From contig NZ_JABKKF010000003.1 of assembly GCF_013166605.1 (NCBI RefSeq), forward strand, positions 1-64,000: DNA of 64,000 bases. The letters run 5' to 3'. This DNA is from Xylanibacter muris. GTDB lineage: Bacteria > Bacteroidota > Bacteroidia > Bacteroidales > Bacteroidaceae. Position numbers and translations under genes: made by a program. Under the pieces are notes generated by a model. The model worked only from the letters and a program-made list of their open reading frames with translations. It ran no database searches and had not been told where the DNA came from. Positions 35,984-44,378 of the stretch are shown here, piece by piece; position 1 is the stretch's first letter; every line of letters starts with the position of its first letter.

Positions 35984-37338
35984 AGATTATTATAGCCGGA
36001 GCAGGTGCCACCGGAACACACCTTGCAAAACTCCTGTCAAGAGACCATCAGGACTGTACACTCATTGACGAACACCCTGAACGGCTCGGAACCATGGCAA
36101 GCGACTATGACATAATGACCATGCAAGGCTCACCGACAAGCATAAAGGTGCTTGAGGATGCCGGTGTGGGAAATGCCGCACTGTTCGTTGCCGTCACACC
36201 GGACGAAAGCCGGAACATGAACGCATGCATCATTGCCCACAACATCGGGGCAAAGAAAACCGTAGCAAGAATAGACAACTACGAATATCTTTCCAAAAAG
36301 CTTATTCCATTTTTCAAGAATATAGGGATAGACTCACTCATCTATCCGGAAGTGCTTGCAGCTCAAGACATAAACAACGGTCTTAAGATGAGCTGGGTAC
36401 GGCAGCGATGGGATGTGCACAACGGTGAGTTGGTAATGTTGGGCGTAAAGCTCAGGGAAACGTGCGAAATTCTCAACAAACCATTACGCGAACTGTGCGG
36501 ACCGGACGACCCCTACCACATAGTGGCCATAAAACGTGAAAACGACACCATTATTCCAGGGGGAAATGATGTGCTCAAAAATCTTGATATGGCGTATTTC
36601 ATGACAACAGTCGATTATATTCCATACATACGAAAAATATCGGGAAAGGAGCATTATGCTGATGTGAAAAACGTAATAATCATGGGCGGAGGGAAAACAG
36701 CCGTAAGGGCAGCGCTTATCACCCCCGATTACATGAACGTGAAGATAATAGAGAAAGATGAAAAACGCTGTGAGAAACTCAACCTGCTATTAAGCGACAA
36801 CGACACGATGGTGATACACGGTGACGGGCGCGACATTGAACTGCTCACGGAAGAAGGAATAAAAAACACCCAGGCCTTCGTGGCACTTACCGGCAATGCA
36901 GAGACAAACATTCTGGCATGCCTGTCGGCAAAGCGAATGGGAGTGGGGAAAACCATAGCAATGGTTGAAAACCTCGACTATGTAAGCATGGCAGAAAGCC
37001 TCGACATCGGTACTATAATAAACAAAAAGACAGTGGCCGCGGCACACATATATCAGATGATGATAGATGCAAACGTGACAAACATGCGCTCACTCATGAC
37101 CGCAGATTCCGATGTGGCCGAATTCACAGCCGCAGAAAATTCACCCGTCACCAAAAAGCCTGTAAAAAATCTCGGACTGCCATTTGGCATGACTATAGGC
37201 GGACTTGTAAGAAACGATGTGGGAATGCTTGTCAACGGCAATTCACAGATACAGGCAGGTGACTCGGTAATGGTGTTCTGCCATAAGCATAACCTGAAAA
37301 AGGTCGAGAAATTCTTCAAGCCGAGGAAATTCCTTTAA
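35980..37338 (+). CDS. trkA: Trk potassium uptake regulatory subunit
   Basis: A 452-residue TrkA with two tandem RCK units. The first starts [19 protein letters not shown] with the NAD-binding GAGATG. The second starts near residue 232 with [16 protein letters not shown]. Each is followed by a small TrkA-C domain. TrkA gates the TrkH channel in response to nucleotides. I start at ATG 35980, which overlaps the dxs stop; a frame open from 35836 lies within dxs. trkH follows 51 bp later. Confidence 0.94.
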   Translation: MKIIIAGAGATGTHLAKLLSRDHQDCTLIDEHPERLGTMASDYDIMTMQGSPTSIKVLEDAGVGNAALFVAVTPDESRNMNACIIAHNIGAKKTVARIDNYEYLSKKLIPFFKNIGIDSLIYPEVLAAQDINNGLKMSWVRQRWDVHNGELVMLGVKLRETCEILNKPLRELCGPDDPYHIVAIKRENDTIIPGGNDVLKNLDMAYFMTTVDYIPYIRKISGKEHYADVKNVIIMGGGKTAVRAALITPDYMNVKIIEKDEKRCEKLNLLLSDNDTMVIHGDGRDIELLTEEGIKNTQAFVALTGNAETNILACLSAKRMGVGKTIAMVENLDYVSMAESLDIGTIINKKTVAAAHIYQMMIDANVTNMRSLMTADSDVAEFTAAENSPVTKKPVKNLGLPFGMTIGGLVRNDVGMLVNGNSQIQAGDSVMVFCHKHNLKKVEKFFKPRKFL

Positions 37339-37389
37339 ACATGAACAAACGGGAACAGCCTGCCCCCATACAAAACAAAAACGTCAGAA

Positions 37390-38847
37390 ATGCTGAACTT
37401 TAAAATCATCTGGAAAATCATAGGCCAGCTTCTTCACCTTGAAAGCATATTCATGCTGAGTTGTGTAATGGTGTCCTTATACTATAAGGAAGATGACATC
37501 ATGGCTTTTCTCATTTCCATGACATTTACAATATCCGCAGGACTCGTATGCCGCTACTTCGGACGTAACGCAGACAACAACCTGAGCCGGCGCGACGCCT
37601 ATCTTGTAGTGACAGCCACATGGGTAGTATTCAGTTTCTTCGGCATGCTGCCGTTTGTAACCGGAGGATATATTACAAACATTGCAGATGCCTATTTCGA
37701 GACAATGTCTGGATTCACCACCACAGGCGCAAGCATCATAGACGATGTGGAAGCACTGCCTCACGGCATACTTTTCTGGCGTTCGCTTACACAATGGATA
37801 GGCGGACTTGGAATAGTATTCTTCACCATTGCCGTACTCCCGTCGATGGTGGGAGGAAGCATGAAGGTATTTGCGGCTGAGACCACAGGGCCTATAAAAT
37901 CAAAAATGCATCCCAGACTAAGCACAAGCGCGAAATGGATATGGTCCATATATCTGTTTCTCACACTTGCATGCATGCTGGCTTTCTGGCTTGCGGGCAT
38001 GAGTCTGTTCGACAGTGTGAACTACTCAATGTCAACTACAGCCACAGGAGGGTTCTCAACTCACAACGACAGCACGGCATATTTCCAGACACCACTTATT
38101 GAATACCTCGGAATATTGTTTCAATTCCTTTCCGGAATAAATTTCGTATTGCTGTATACTTGCGTATTCAAGCTGAAACTAAGAGAAATTGCCGCAAACT
38201 CCGAATTCCGCATGTACTGCATAATAATAACCGTGGCAACTGTATGGATAATGTATCTGCTTATTTCCAACCTCGGCTATGACCTCGAGCGTGCCTTCCG
38301 AAGCGCATTGTTCCAAGTGGTATCCTTTATCACAACCACAGGACTGTTCAACGATGATGCCGGTGCATGGCCTCATATAACATGGGTGATTCTCGGTGTA
38401 TGTATGTTCATCGGCTCATGCGCCGGATCTACAAGTGGAGGATTCAAATGTATACGCGGAGTAATGACACTGAAAATCATGATAAACGAATTCAAGCACA
38501 TACTCCATCCGAACGCAGTACTGCCGGTAAAGGTAAACGGGCTGAGCGTACCGCAATCAAACATTACATCGCTGTTCGCGTTCTTTGCCTTATATGTTTT
38601 AATGTCGCTGATTGCAGCAACAATAATGATTGTGATAGGAATTGACAATACCAACGCAATAACAATATCGTTAAGTTGCATGAGCAATGTAGGCCCGACA
38701 CTGGGTACACAGATAGGGCCGGTCATGTCGTGGAGTTCACTGCCCGACAGCGTCACCTGGGTATGCTCACTGCTCATGCTAATGGGACGACTTGAAATAA
38801 TGACAGTTCTCGTACTGTTCACAAGGAGTTTCTGGAAAGACAACTGA
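37390..38847 (+). CDS. trkH: Trk potassium transporter membrane subunit
   Basis: A 485-residue TrkH/KtrB-type channel with the fourfold TM-P-TM repeat. The selectivity loops are visible as MSGFTTTGASI, STTATGGFSTHN, FITTTGLFNDD and SCMSNVGPTLG. It transports K+ across the inner membrane with TrkA as regulator. It is in the dxs-trkA-trkH run. Confidence 0.95.
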   Translation: MLNFKIIWKIIGQLLHLESIFMLSCVMVSLYYKEDDIMAFLISMTFTISAGLVCRYFGRNADNNLSRRDAYLVVTATWVVFSFFGMLPFVTGGYITNIADAYFETMSGFTTTGASIIDDVEALPHGILFWRSLTQWIGGLGIVFFTIAVLPSMVGGSMKVFAAETTGPIKSKMHPRLSTSAKWIWSIYLFLTLACMLAFWLAGMSLFDSVNYSMSTTATGGFSTHNDSTAYFQTPLIEYLGILFQFLSGINFVLLYTCVFKLKLREIAANSEFRMYCIIITVATVWIMYLLISNLGYDLERAFRSALFQVVSFITTTGLFNDDAGAWPHITWVILGVCMFIGSCAGSTSGGFKCIRGVMTLKIMINEFKHILHPNAVLPVKVNGLSVPQSNITSLFAFFALYVLMSLIAATIMIVIGIDNTNAITISLSCMSNVGPTLGTQIGPVMSWSSLPDSVTWVCSLLMLMGRLEIMTVLVLFTRSFWKDN

Positions 38848-38885
38848 AGAAGATTTTACTACATAAGAAAAGGAAAAGAAGAAAA

Positions 38886-39857
38886 ATGGAAAAGATGCAT
38901 GTGATTAAATTCGAACCACTGCTTAAGCAGACAATATGGGGAGGAAACAGGATCAAGGAAATCAAACACATTACATACGACATCGATAATGTGGGCGAAA
39001 GCTGGGAGATTTCCGGAGTTAAGGATAATGAGTCTGTTGTCCACGATGGGGAATATAAAGGAAGAAAGCTGAACGAACTGGTGTCCGAGCTTAAAGGCGA
39101 ACTGATAGGAAAAGATAACTACGAATGCTTTGGAAATGAATTTCCCCTACTCATAAAATTCATCGACGCAAGGAAAGACCTGTCCATACAGGTTCATCCA
39201 GATGACGAAACGGCAAGAAAACATGGAAAGGAACATGGAAAGACAGAAATGTGGTATATACTTAAATCCACTGTCAATGCAAAGCTCCGGAGCGGCCTGT
39301 CGCACGGGATTACTCCGGAACTGTATCGGAAACATGTAAAAGACAATTCTATCTGTGATGTAATAAGTGAATATGACGTTGCAGAAGGCGACTGTTTCTT
39401 CATCCCTGCCGGACGCATCCACAGTATAGGTGCAGGATGCTTTCTCCTGGAAATCCAGCAGACAAGCGACATAACCTACCGTATATACGATTTCAACAGA
39501 AAAGACAGCAACGGATGCCTGCGACAACTCCACACCGCTGAGGCGGCCGAATGCATCGACTACAATGTAGAGTCTGACTACCGCACACATTATAAAGCAA
39601 AAGAGAATGAGGGTGTGACACTTATTTCGTGCAAACATTTCACCACATCCGTATACGACATGAAAGAGGCAATGACACTCGACTATTCCGAGCTCGACAG
39701 CTTTGTCATATTAATATGTATAAACGGAGACGGAACTATAACAGACGAGAAAGGAAACGTATATACGTTCAATGAGGGGGAAACTGTTTTGCTGCCGGCA
39801 TGGGACAACACTGTACATATAAGCGGCAATGTGAAATTCATTGAGACATACGTTTGA
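38886..39857 (+). CDS. manA: Mannose-6-phosphate isomerase, class I
   Basis: A 323-residue cupin-type phosphomannose isomerase of the short bacterial class. Metal ligands are in SIQVHPDDE and GKTEMWYIL, and the active-site part is PAGRIHSIGAGCFLLEIQQ with SDITYRIYDFNR. It interconverts mannose 6-phosphate and fructose 6-phosphate. It lies 38 bp after trkH with no visible terminator, so it may share that transcript. Confidence 0.93.
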   Translation: MEKMHVIKFEPLLKQTIWGGNRIKEIKHITYDIDNVGESWEISGVKDNESVVHDGEYKGRKLNELVSELKGELIGKDNYECFGNEFPLLIKFIDARKDLSIQVHPDDETARKHGKEHGKTEMWYILKSTVNAKLRSGLSHGITPELYRKHVKDNSICDVISEYDVAEGDCFFIPAGRIHSIGAGCFLLEIQQTSDITYRIYDFNRKDSNGCLRQLHTAEAAECIDYNVESDYRTHYKAKENEGVTLISCKHFTTSVYDMKEAMTLDYSELDSFVILICINGDGTITDEKGNVYTFNEGETVLLPAWDNTVHISGNVKFIETYV

Positions 39858-39887
39858 TATAAAATAAACATCATTGAACATACACAT

Positions 39888-39927
39888 ACCGGTGGGACAG
39901 CAAGAATCATTCCCTTGTCTCACCGGT
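39888..39927. repeat. Hairpin at the convergent manA / DUF4435 3' ends
   Basis: Bases 39888-39899 and 39916-39927 pair with one G-T mismatch. The right arm lies within the last codons of the DUF4435 gene. There is no T-run on either strand, so termination is uncertain. Confidence 0.4.
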
Positions 39928-40929
39928 GTGCGCCTTCACATCGCCTATCGCCCGCCCGACATCCTCAAGAAGTTTCTTAAATTCCGGAGCGTCCGTATAG
40001 CCGGTATTTCTTTTCAACATTGAGCGTATGTCTTCTATGCTTTTCTCGTAACACGACAATTCGTTACGCATCTGGGTATTATGAGTGGCCGTACGGTGAA
40101 TCTCATTCTCACGCTCCTGACGCAGACGGCTGCAAACCTTATTCATTATAGGAACCACAACAACATCGAAAAGATGATGCCCCTGGATATAAAGATATGC
40201 AGTCTCAGGCTTCACCCCAAGGCTTAGAATCTCTGCCTTAAGACTTAAATAAGATTCTTTTGCAAGCGGAAAGGCACTCTTGAGCTGGGCGATTCTCCGG
40301 TTTACCTTACGTCTCACATTTTGTATTGAAACGTATGGATTGTCTATACTAAAACTGCCGGGATCTATCACATGACAGAAATCGGAAATGGAGAAACTGC
40401 CATGATATCCGGTACGGTACATCCATACCGACCATACAAACAAAGGAAAGAATGCTTCGGAATACAGTGCAAGATATTCCCCGAAATCAAATATATCATG
40501 ATCGTTCAGTGTCACCATCACGGCAACGTTATGCAGCCCGGGAGCATAACACTGATAGTTCTCAATGGCATAAACGTATGTATGGAGAACATACGGATTG
40601 TTAAGAATCTGTGACGATCCTTCGGTTTTTCCCTGCAACATATAATCATAGTCTGCATCGACACAGGCGAGGATATTCTCACCAACCATATTTCCCACAA
40701 GATTCATCAGCACAGACTTCTTGCCACGCTTTAATTTTCCGTGAGAGGGGAGCATAACCTCAAAATAACGGGTGCTGTCCTCGAATCTGCCCAACACCGT
40801 GCGCCAGAAGAAAATGTCTTCATAGCTTTCAACGTATGCCACAATCTTCCGCCTTGCCTTCTTAGACCTGAGCCTGTTTGCCGCCTCTACATACTGCGAC
40901 GAGATATTATCCCTAAGCCTTCTGCCCAT
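39907..40929 (-). CDS. DUF4435 (TOPRIM-like) protein
   Basis: A 340-residue protein of the DUF4435 family, which has an OLD-like TOPRIM fold. The acidic catalytic pattern is present: YVESYEDIFFW with Glu34, and ACVDADYDYML with Asp91, Asp93 and Asp95. After a helical middle part the C-terminus has a charged segment (RLRQERENEIHR). DUF4435 is the effector (AriB) in the PARIS anti-phage system, where an ABC-type ATPase (AriA) releases it on infection. Here an ATPase gene lies 5 bp upstream on the same strand. AriB identity is inference; the lengths do not match the best-known PARIS pair exactly. Confidence 0.78.
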   Translation of the reverse strand: MGRRLRDNISSQYVEAANRLRSKKARRKIVAYVESYEDIFFWRTVLGRFEDSTRYFEVMLPSHGKLKRGKKSVLMNLVGNMVGENILACVDADYDYMLQGKTEGSSQILNNPYVLHTYVYAIENYQCYAPGLHNVAVMVTLNDHDIFDFGEYLALYSEAFFPLFVWSVWMYRTGYHGSFSISDFCHVIDPGSFSIDNPYVSIQNVRRKVNRRIAQLKSAFPLAKESYLSLKAEILSLGVKPETAYLYIQGHHLFDVVVVPIMNKVCSRLRQERENEIHRTATHNTQMRNELSCYEKSIEDIRSMLKRNTGYTDAPEFKKLLEDVGRAIGDVKAHTGETRE

Positions 40930-40934
40930 AAACC

Positions 40935-41753
40935 TTATAGAGTTATGTCACTCACTTCAGTCACCTTGTCTATCCATCCTCCCATTATCACGGCAGGAGA
41001 ATGGGTTGTAAGCACAATCTGAACATTGGGATTTAGCTGCAGAATCATGTCTATCAGTTTTTGCTGCCAATCAATATGCAGACTTATTTCCGGCTCATCC
41101 ATAAACAGCACGTATGGCAGGTTGTCCTCTATCAGCACAGTAAGCAAAATGACAAGCATCTGCTTCTCCCCGCTCGACAGCTGATACGGAAGAAGCTCCT
41201 CTCCTATCTGCGTGAAGGCAATCTCATTTTTCGTACGTATAAGCCTCTTGCCTGTCTCCGCAAACAATTCGTCTATAAGATTCTGAAACAACAACTTCGG
41301 CCTTGACAGTTCCTGGGCCTTTATGGCCGCATCCGTGCTGCCGCCCTGGAGCACGGATATTATCCTGTTGCCGATATTCACCTGATAGTCCAGATATTTG
41401 CGCTGAAGCATATACAACTGCCAGTCAAGCTCTGTGGCAACAGTCACATCGACAATCTTTTTCATAGAATCACCCGACATAAGCGGACGGTCAATGCTGC
41501 GTATCACGTCATACCTTATCCATTTTGCATCCTCAGGCACAACCTTTATATGCACCCCCTTAAGCAAATGACTCGGGAACTCACCTCCCTGCATAAGTCC
41601 TTTTACGACCTTATTCAGTATTGTGCTCTTTCCCACTCCGTTCACACCACTGAGAATGTTTACCTTAGGATCAAGATTCCATACTATATGACGTATGCCG
41701 CTCCACAGCGACTCTATCTCTATCTGCTCTATATAATCAGCATATTTCTGCAT
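40935..41753 (-). CDS. ABC-type AAA ATPase (AAA_15/AAA_21-like), partner of DUF4435
   Basis: A 272-residue SMC/RecF-like ATPase. Walker A is GVNGVGKST at 36-44 (Lys42), the ABC signature is LSSGEKQ (192-198), Walker B is YVLFMDEPE (214-222) and the H-loop is TTHS (249-252). The coiled-coil insert between Walker A and signature is short. Such ATPases pair with TOPRIM nucleases in OLD, Gabija-like and PARIS systems. At 272 residues it is clearly shorter than the AriA proteins I know of, so this may be a compact variant or an unrelated housekeeping pair. It is first of the two genes, with tandem -7 elements upstream. Confidence 0.82.
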   Translation of the reverse strand: MQKYADYIEQIEIESLWSGIRHIVWNLDPKVNILSGVNGVGKSTILNKVVKGLMQGGEFPSHLLKGVHIKVVPEDAKWIRYDVIRSIDRPLMSGDSMKKIVDVTVATELDWQLYMLQRKYLDYQVNIGNRIISVLQGGSTDAAIKAQELSRPKLLFQNLIDELFAETGKRLIRTKNEIAFTQIGEELLPYQLSSGEKQMLVILLTVLIEDNLPYVLFMDEPEISLHIDWQQKLIDMILQLNPNVQIVLTTHSPAVIMGGWIDKVTEVSDITL

Positions 41754-41789
41754 ATATGTAGGTTTTTTAGTTATGTATCAATGAATAAG

Positions 41790-41807
41790 CAAAGATATAC
41801 AAAGATA
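41790..41807 (-). promoter_or_regulatory. Tandem -7 elements for the ATPase-DUF4435 pair
   Basis: The minus strand contains TATCTTTG twice, at 41807-41800 and 41797-41790, 10 bp apart, both matching TAnnTTTG. A good -33 box is not seen for either. Confidence 0.5.
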
Positions 41808-41892
41808 GTGTTTTTTTCCAGTATGCAGACCAATGGAAATGTTTTTTATAAAAAAACAACAGAAAAGAATCCGCAAACCACTTTTTTATAAT

Positions 41893-41900
41893 TAATTTTG
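41893..41900 (+). promoter_or_regulatory. -7 element for the EamA transporter
   Basis: TAATTTTG matches TAnnTTTG, 58 bp upstream of the ATG at 41959. Confidence 0.45.
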
Positions 41901-41958
41901 CACAGCATTCCACAACAGATATAAACGTATTCAGGATTGTTTTTAATAATAGCATGAT

Positions 41959-42855
41959 ATGGATGACAGACAACAGTTGAAAGCACACATCAGCATGTTT
42001 TTAGCATGCGCATTCTGGGGGCTTATGGCTCCACTTGGAAAAGATGCCATGACACACGGTATCACAGGAATAGACATGGTCACATTCCGGGTTACAGGAG
42101 CCGCAACGCTCTTTTGGATAACATCGCTGTTTACACCCAAGGAACACGTCCCCCTGCGCGACATACTTATGTTCGCCCCGGCCGGACTGTTCGGACTTGT
42201 GCTCAACCAGTGTTGCTATACCATAGGTCTCAGCATTACATCACCCATCAACGCAAGCATTGTGACGACCTCAATGCCTATATTCGCAATGATTCTTGCA
42301 GCCATAATCCTTCATGAGCCTATAACCGGCAAGAAAGCTGCCGGGGTACTCATGGGGTGTAGCGGTGCACTTATACTTATACTCACAAGTGCAGCAGCCG
42401 CAAGCTCAAAAATCGGTGACATACGCGGAGACTTGCTTTGCCTTTTCGCACAATTTTCCTTCGCACTCTATTTGTCGCTGTTCAACCCTCTGATACGGAA
42501 GTACTCGGTGTTCACGATAAACAAATGGATGTTCACCTACGCCACCATCATAATTCTACCGCTATCGTTCAGACATGTAGCCGCTATCGAATGGTCCGAG
42601 GTGCCGGTAAAAACATGGCTCGAGACGGGTTATGTTGTGCTTATTGGCACATACGCCGCATATATCCTCACCATGATAGGACAGCACACTTTGCGCCCGA
42701 CAGTGGTAAGCACATATAATTATGTACAGCCGGCAGTGGCTGTGGCGGTAAGCGTCCTTACGGGAATAGGAACACTTAAGCTGTCTCATCTGTTTGCCGT
42801 CATTCTTGTTTTCACGGGAGTATGGATGGTCACTAAAAGCAGAAGCAAAGCCTGA
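41959..42855 (+). CDS. EamA/DMT-family transporter
   Basis: A 298-residue inner-membrane protein with ten hydrophobic segments in two EamA repeats (about 10-140 and 155-295). Family signatures include FRVTGAATLFW, the end-of-repeat GKKAAGVLMGCSGALILI and STYNYVQPAVAVAVSVLTGIG. It probably exports a metabolite or amino acid; the substrate is not predictable. It is monocistronic and divergent from the ATPase-DUF4435 pair. Confidence 0.87.
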   Translation: MDDRQQLKAHISMFLACAFWGLMAPLGKDAMTHGITGIDMVTFRVTGAATLFWITSLFTPKEHVPLRDILMFAPAGLFGLVLNQCCYTIGLSITSPINASIVTTSMPIFAMILAAIILHEPITGKKAAGVLMGCSGALILILTSAAAASSKIGDIRGDLLCLFAQFSFALYLSLFNPLIRKYSVFTINKWMFTYATIIILPLSFRHVAAIEWSEVPVKTWLETGYVVLIGTYAAYILTMIGQHTLRPTVVSTYNYVQPAVAVAVSVLTGIGTLKLSHLFAVILVFTGVWMVTKSRSKA

Positions 42856-43292
42856 CAGCCACGGATTACAGGTTCGCATCTGACAGACAGCAAATGTTAA
42901 AAGTGTATTTGGCCTGAATACAGAGTGTATTCAGCATATATACACAGTGTATCCAGCATATATACACAGTGTATTTGGCCCAAATACACTTTTAACATCT
43001 ATTATTCTCCTGAAGTCATCCGCCATTTCTTATTCTTATGGAATACTACCTTCGTCTTACGTCATAATATCTTTGTGGCCCAAAGGACCAACGGAGCAGT
43101 ACAGATTAAGAAACCGGCAAAACTTTATTTTACGACTGATTAAACATCCGTCATTGCCTTTTTGACATCATCCTTATGTTAAAGAATCTTTTAATAAAGG
43201 CGTATCATTAAGCCTTCTTATAAAAAATGTGTCAAAATAAAGATATTACAATACTTTATAAAAACGCTTCATAACACGTCAAAAAATAAAAT
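42856..43292. other. 437-bp intergenic region with a repeat element
   Basis: No gene is supported. The left part is the inverted-repeat element at 42894-42998. The right part is AT-rich leader sequence of the RND operon, without a clear consensus promoter. Confidence 0.55.
42894..42998. repeat. Terminal-inverted-repeat element, family member B
   Basis: The ends (42894-42912 and 42980-42998) are perfect 19-bp inverted repeats. Inside, a 21-bp unit is repeated directly at 42932-42952 and 42954-42974 (22-bp period), each containing TACACAGTGTA. The outer left 17 bases are identical to those of the element at 18037. At 105 bp with no coding capacity it looks like a MITE- or REP-like unit. Confidence 0.8.
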
Positions 43293-44375
43293 ATGAATAA
43301 ATATGTAAGATTAGGAATAGTCGGCGTTGTAGTATTAGGACTGGCCGGTCTGGGAATAAAAACATTCATGCCTCACGAAAACCCGGAGTTGAAAGACACC
43401 TCACAAAATGCCAAAGGCAAAAAAGACCAGGGTAAGGCATTAAATGTCAGGGCTGTCATCCTCAGCGAGCAGTCTCTCACAGACGGAATATTTGTCAGCG
43501 GAAGTCTTGTACCCGATGAAGAAGTAGGCCTGTCATTCGAAACATCCGGCAAAATAACAGACATTTTTTTCAGAGAAGGCACACACGTGGCAAAAGGACA
43601 GCTTCTTGCCAAAATAAACGATGCTCCGCTACAGGCTGAGTTGCGCAAGAAACAAGCACAGCTGAAACTTATGAACGACAGACTATACCGTGCCAAAGCC
43701 CTTCTGGCAAAAGAGGCCGTAAGCAAGGAATCCTTTCAGGAGGCCGAAGCAAACCTTGCGGCCCTGAAAGCAGAAATAGACGGAGTAAAGGCACAAATAG
43801 CACAGACCGAACTGCGCGCGCCATTTGCCGGCACAATAGGTCTCAGACAGGTAAGTGCCGGAGCATTCGCAACAACAGCAACTACCATAGCCACACTTAC
43901 CAAGACAAGCCCGCTGAAAGTTGAGTTCAGCGTGCCGGAGCGATATGCAGGAACACTGGCACAAGGCACACCGCTGACATTTACAGCCGAGGGCGACCTC
44001 ACACCGCGCATGGCTGAAGTATATGCCTCAGATTCAAGGGTTGATCCGGAAACAAGAACATACACCATCAGGGCTATATATGCAAACAAGGACGGAAAAC
44101 TCGTACCGGGACGATATGTAAACGTAAACCTTACGACCAAAAAATACGACCGTACTCTTGCAGTGCCAAGCGAAGCCATTGTATCGGAAATGGGCATCGA
44201 CAAGGTATTCATATATAAAAACGGAGTGGCGGAACCGGCTAAAATAACCAAAGGACTGCGCACAGACGCACAGGTGCAGGTACTGCGAGGCCTTAGCATC
44301 GGCGACACCGTGATAACAAGCGGTACGATGCAGCTGCGGCAGGGCCAGAAAGTAATCGTATCCATAAAGAAATAA
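43293..44375 (+). CDS. RND efflux periplasmic adaptor (HlyD/AcrA type)
   Basis: A 360-residue membrane fusion protein with an N-terminal membrane anchor (about 7-25). It shows the lipoyl halves VGLSFETSGKITDIFFREGTHV and RAPFAGTIGLRQVSAGAF, a short coiled-coil hairpin between them (LRKKQAQLKLMNDRLYRAKA), a beta-barrel domain and a membrane-proximal domain. It bridges the pump and the outer-membrane channel. The RND gene follows after 3 bp and the TolC gene after that. Confidence 0.92.
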   Translation: MNKYVRLGIVGVVVLGLAGLGIKTFMPHENPELKDTSQNAKGKKDQGKALNVRAVILSEQSLTDGIFVSGSLVPDEEVGLSFETSGKITDIFFREGTHVAKGQLLAKINDAPLQAELRKKQAQLKLMNDRLYRAKALLAKEAVSKESFQEAEANLAALKAEIDGVKAQIAQTELRAPFAGTIGLRQVSAGAFATTATTIATLTKTSPLKVEFSVPERYAGTLAQGTPLTFTAEGDLTPRMAEVYASDSRVDPETRTYTIRAIYANKDGKLVPGRYVNVNLTTKKYDRTLAVPSEAIVSEMGIDKVFIYKNGVAEPAKITKGLRTDAQVQVLRGLSIGDTVITSGTMQLRQGQKVIVSIKK

Positions 44376-44378
44376 ACC

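Noticed and set aside
42932..42974. Possible CRISPR array
   Set aside because: Only two 21-bp units with a 22-bp period and no spacer-sized gaps. It is part of a palindromic element, and no cas genes are present.
42925..43165. Two overlapping 72-codon frames upstream of the RND operon
   Set aside because: Both consist mainly of the tandem repeat element. The repeated translation (QCIWPKYT-like) reflects the DNA repeat, not a gene.
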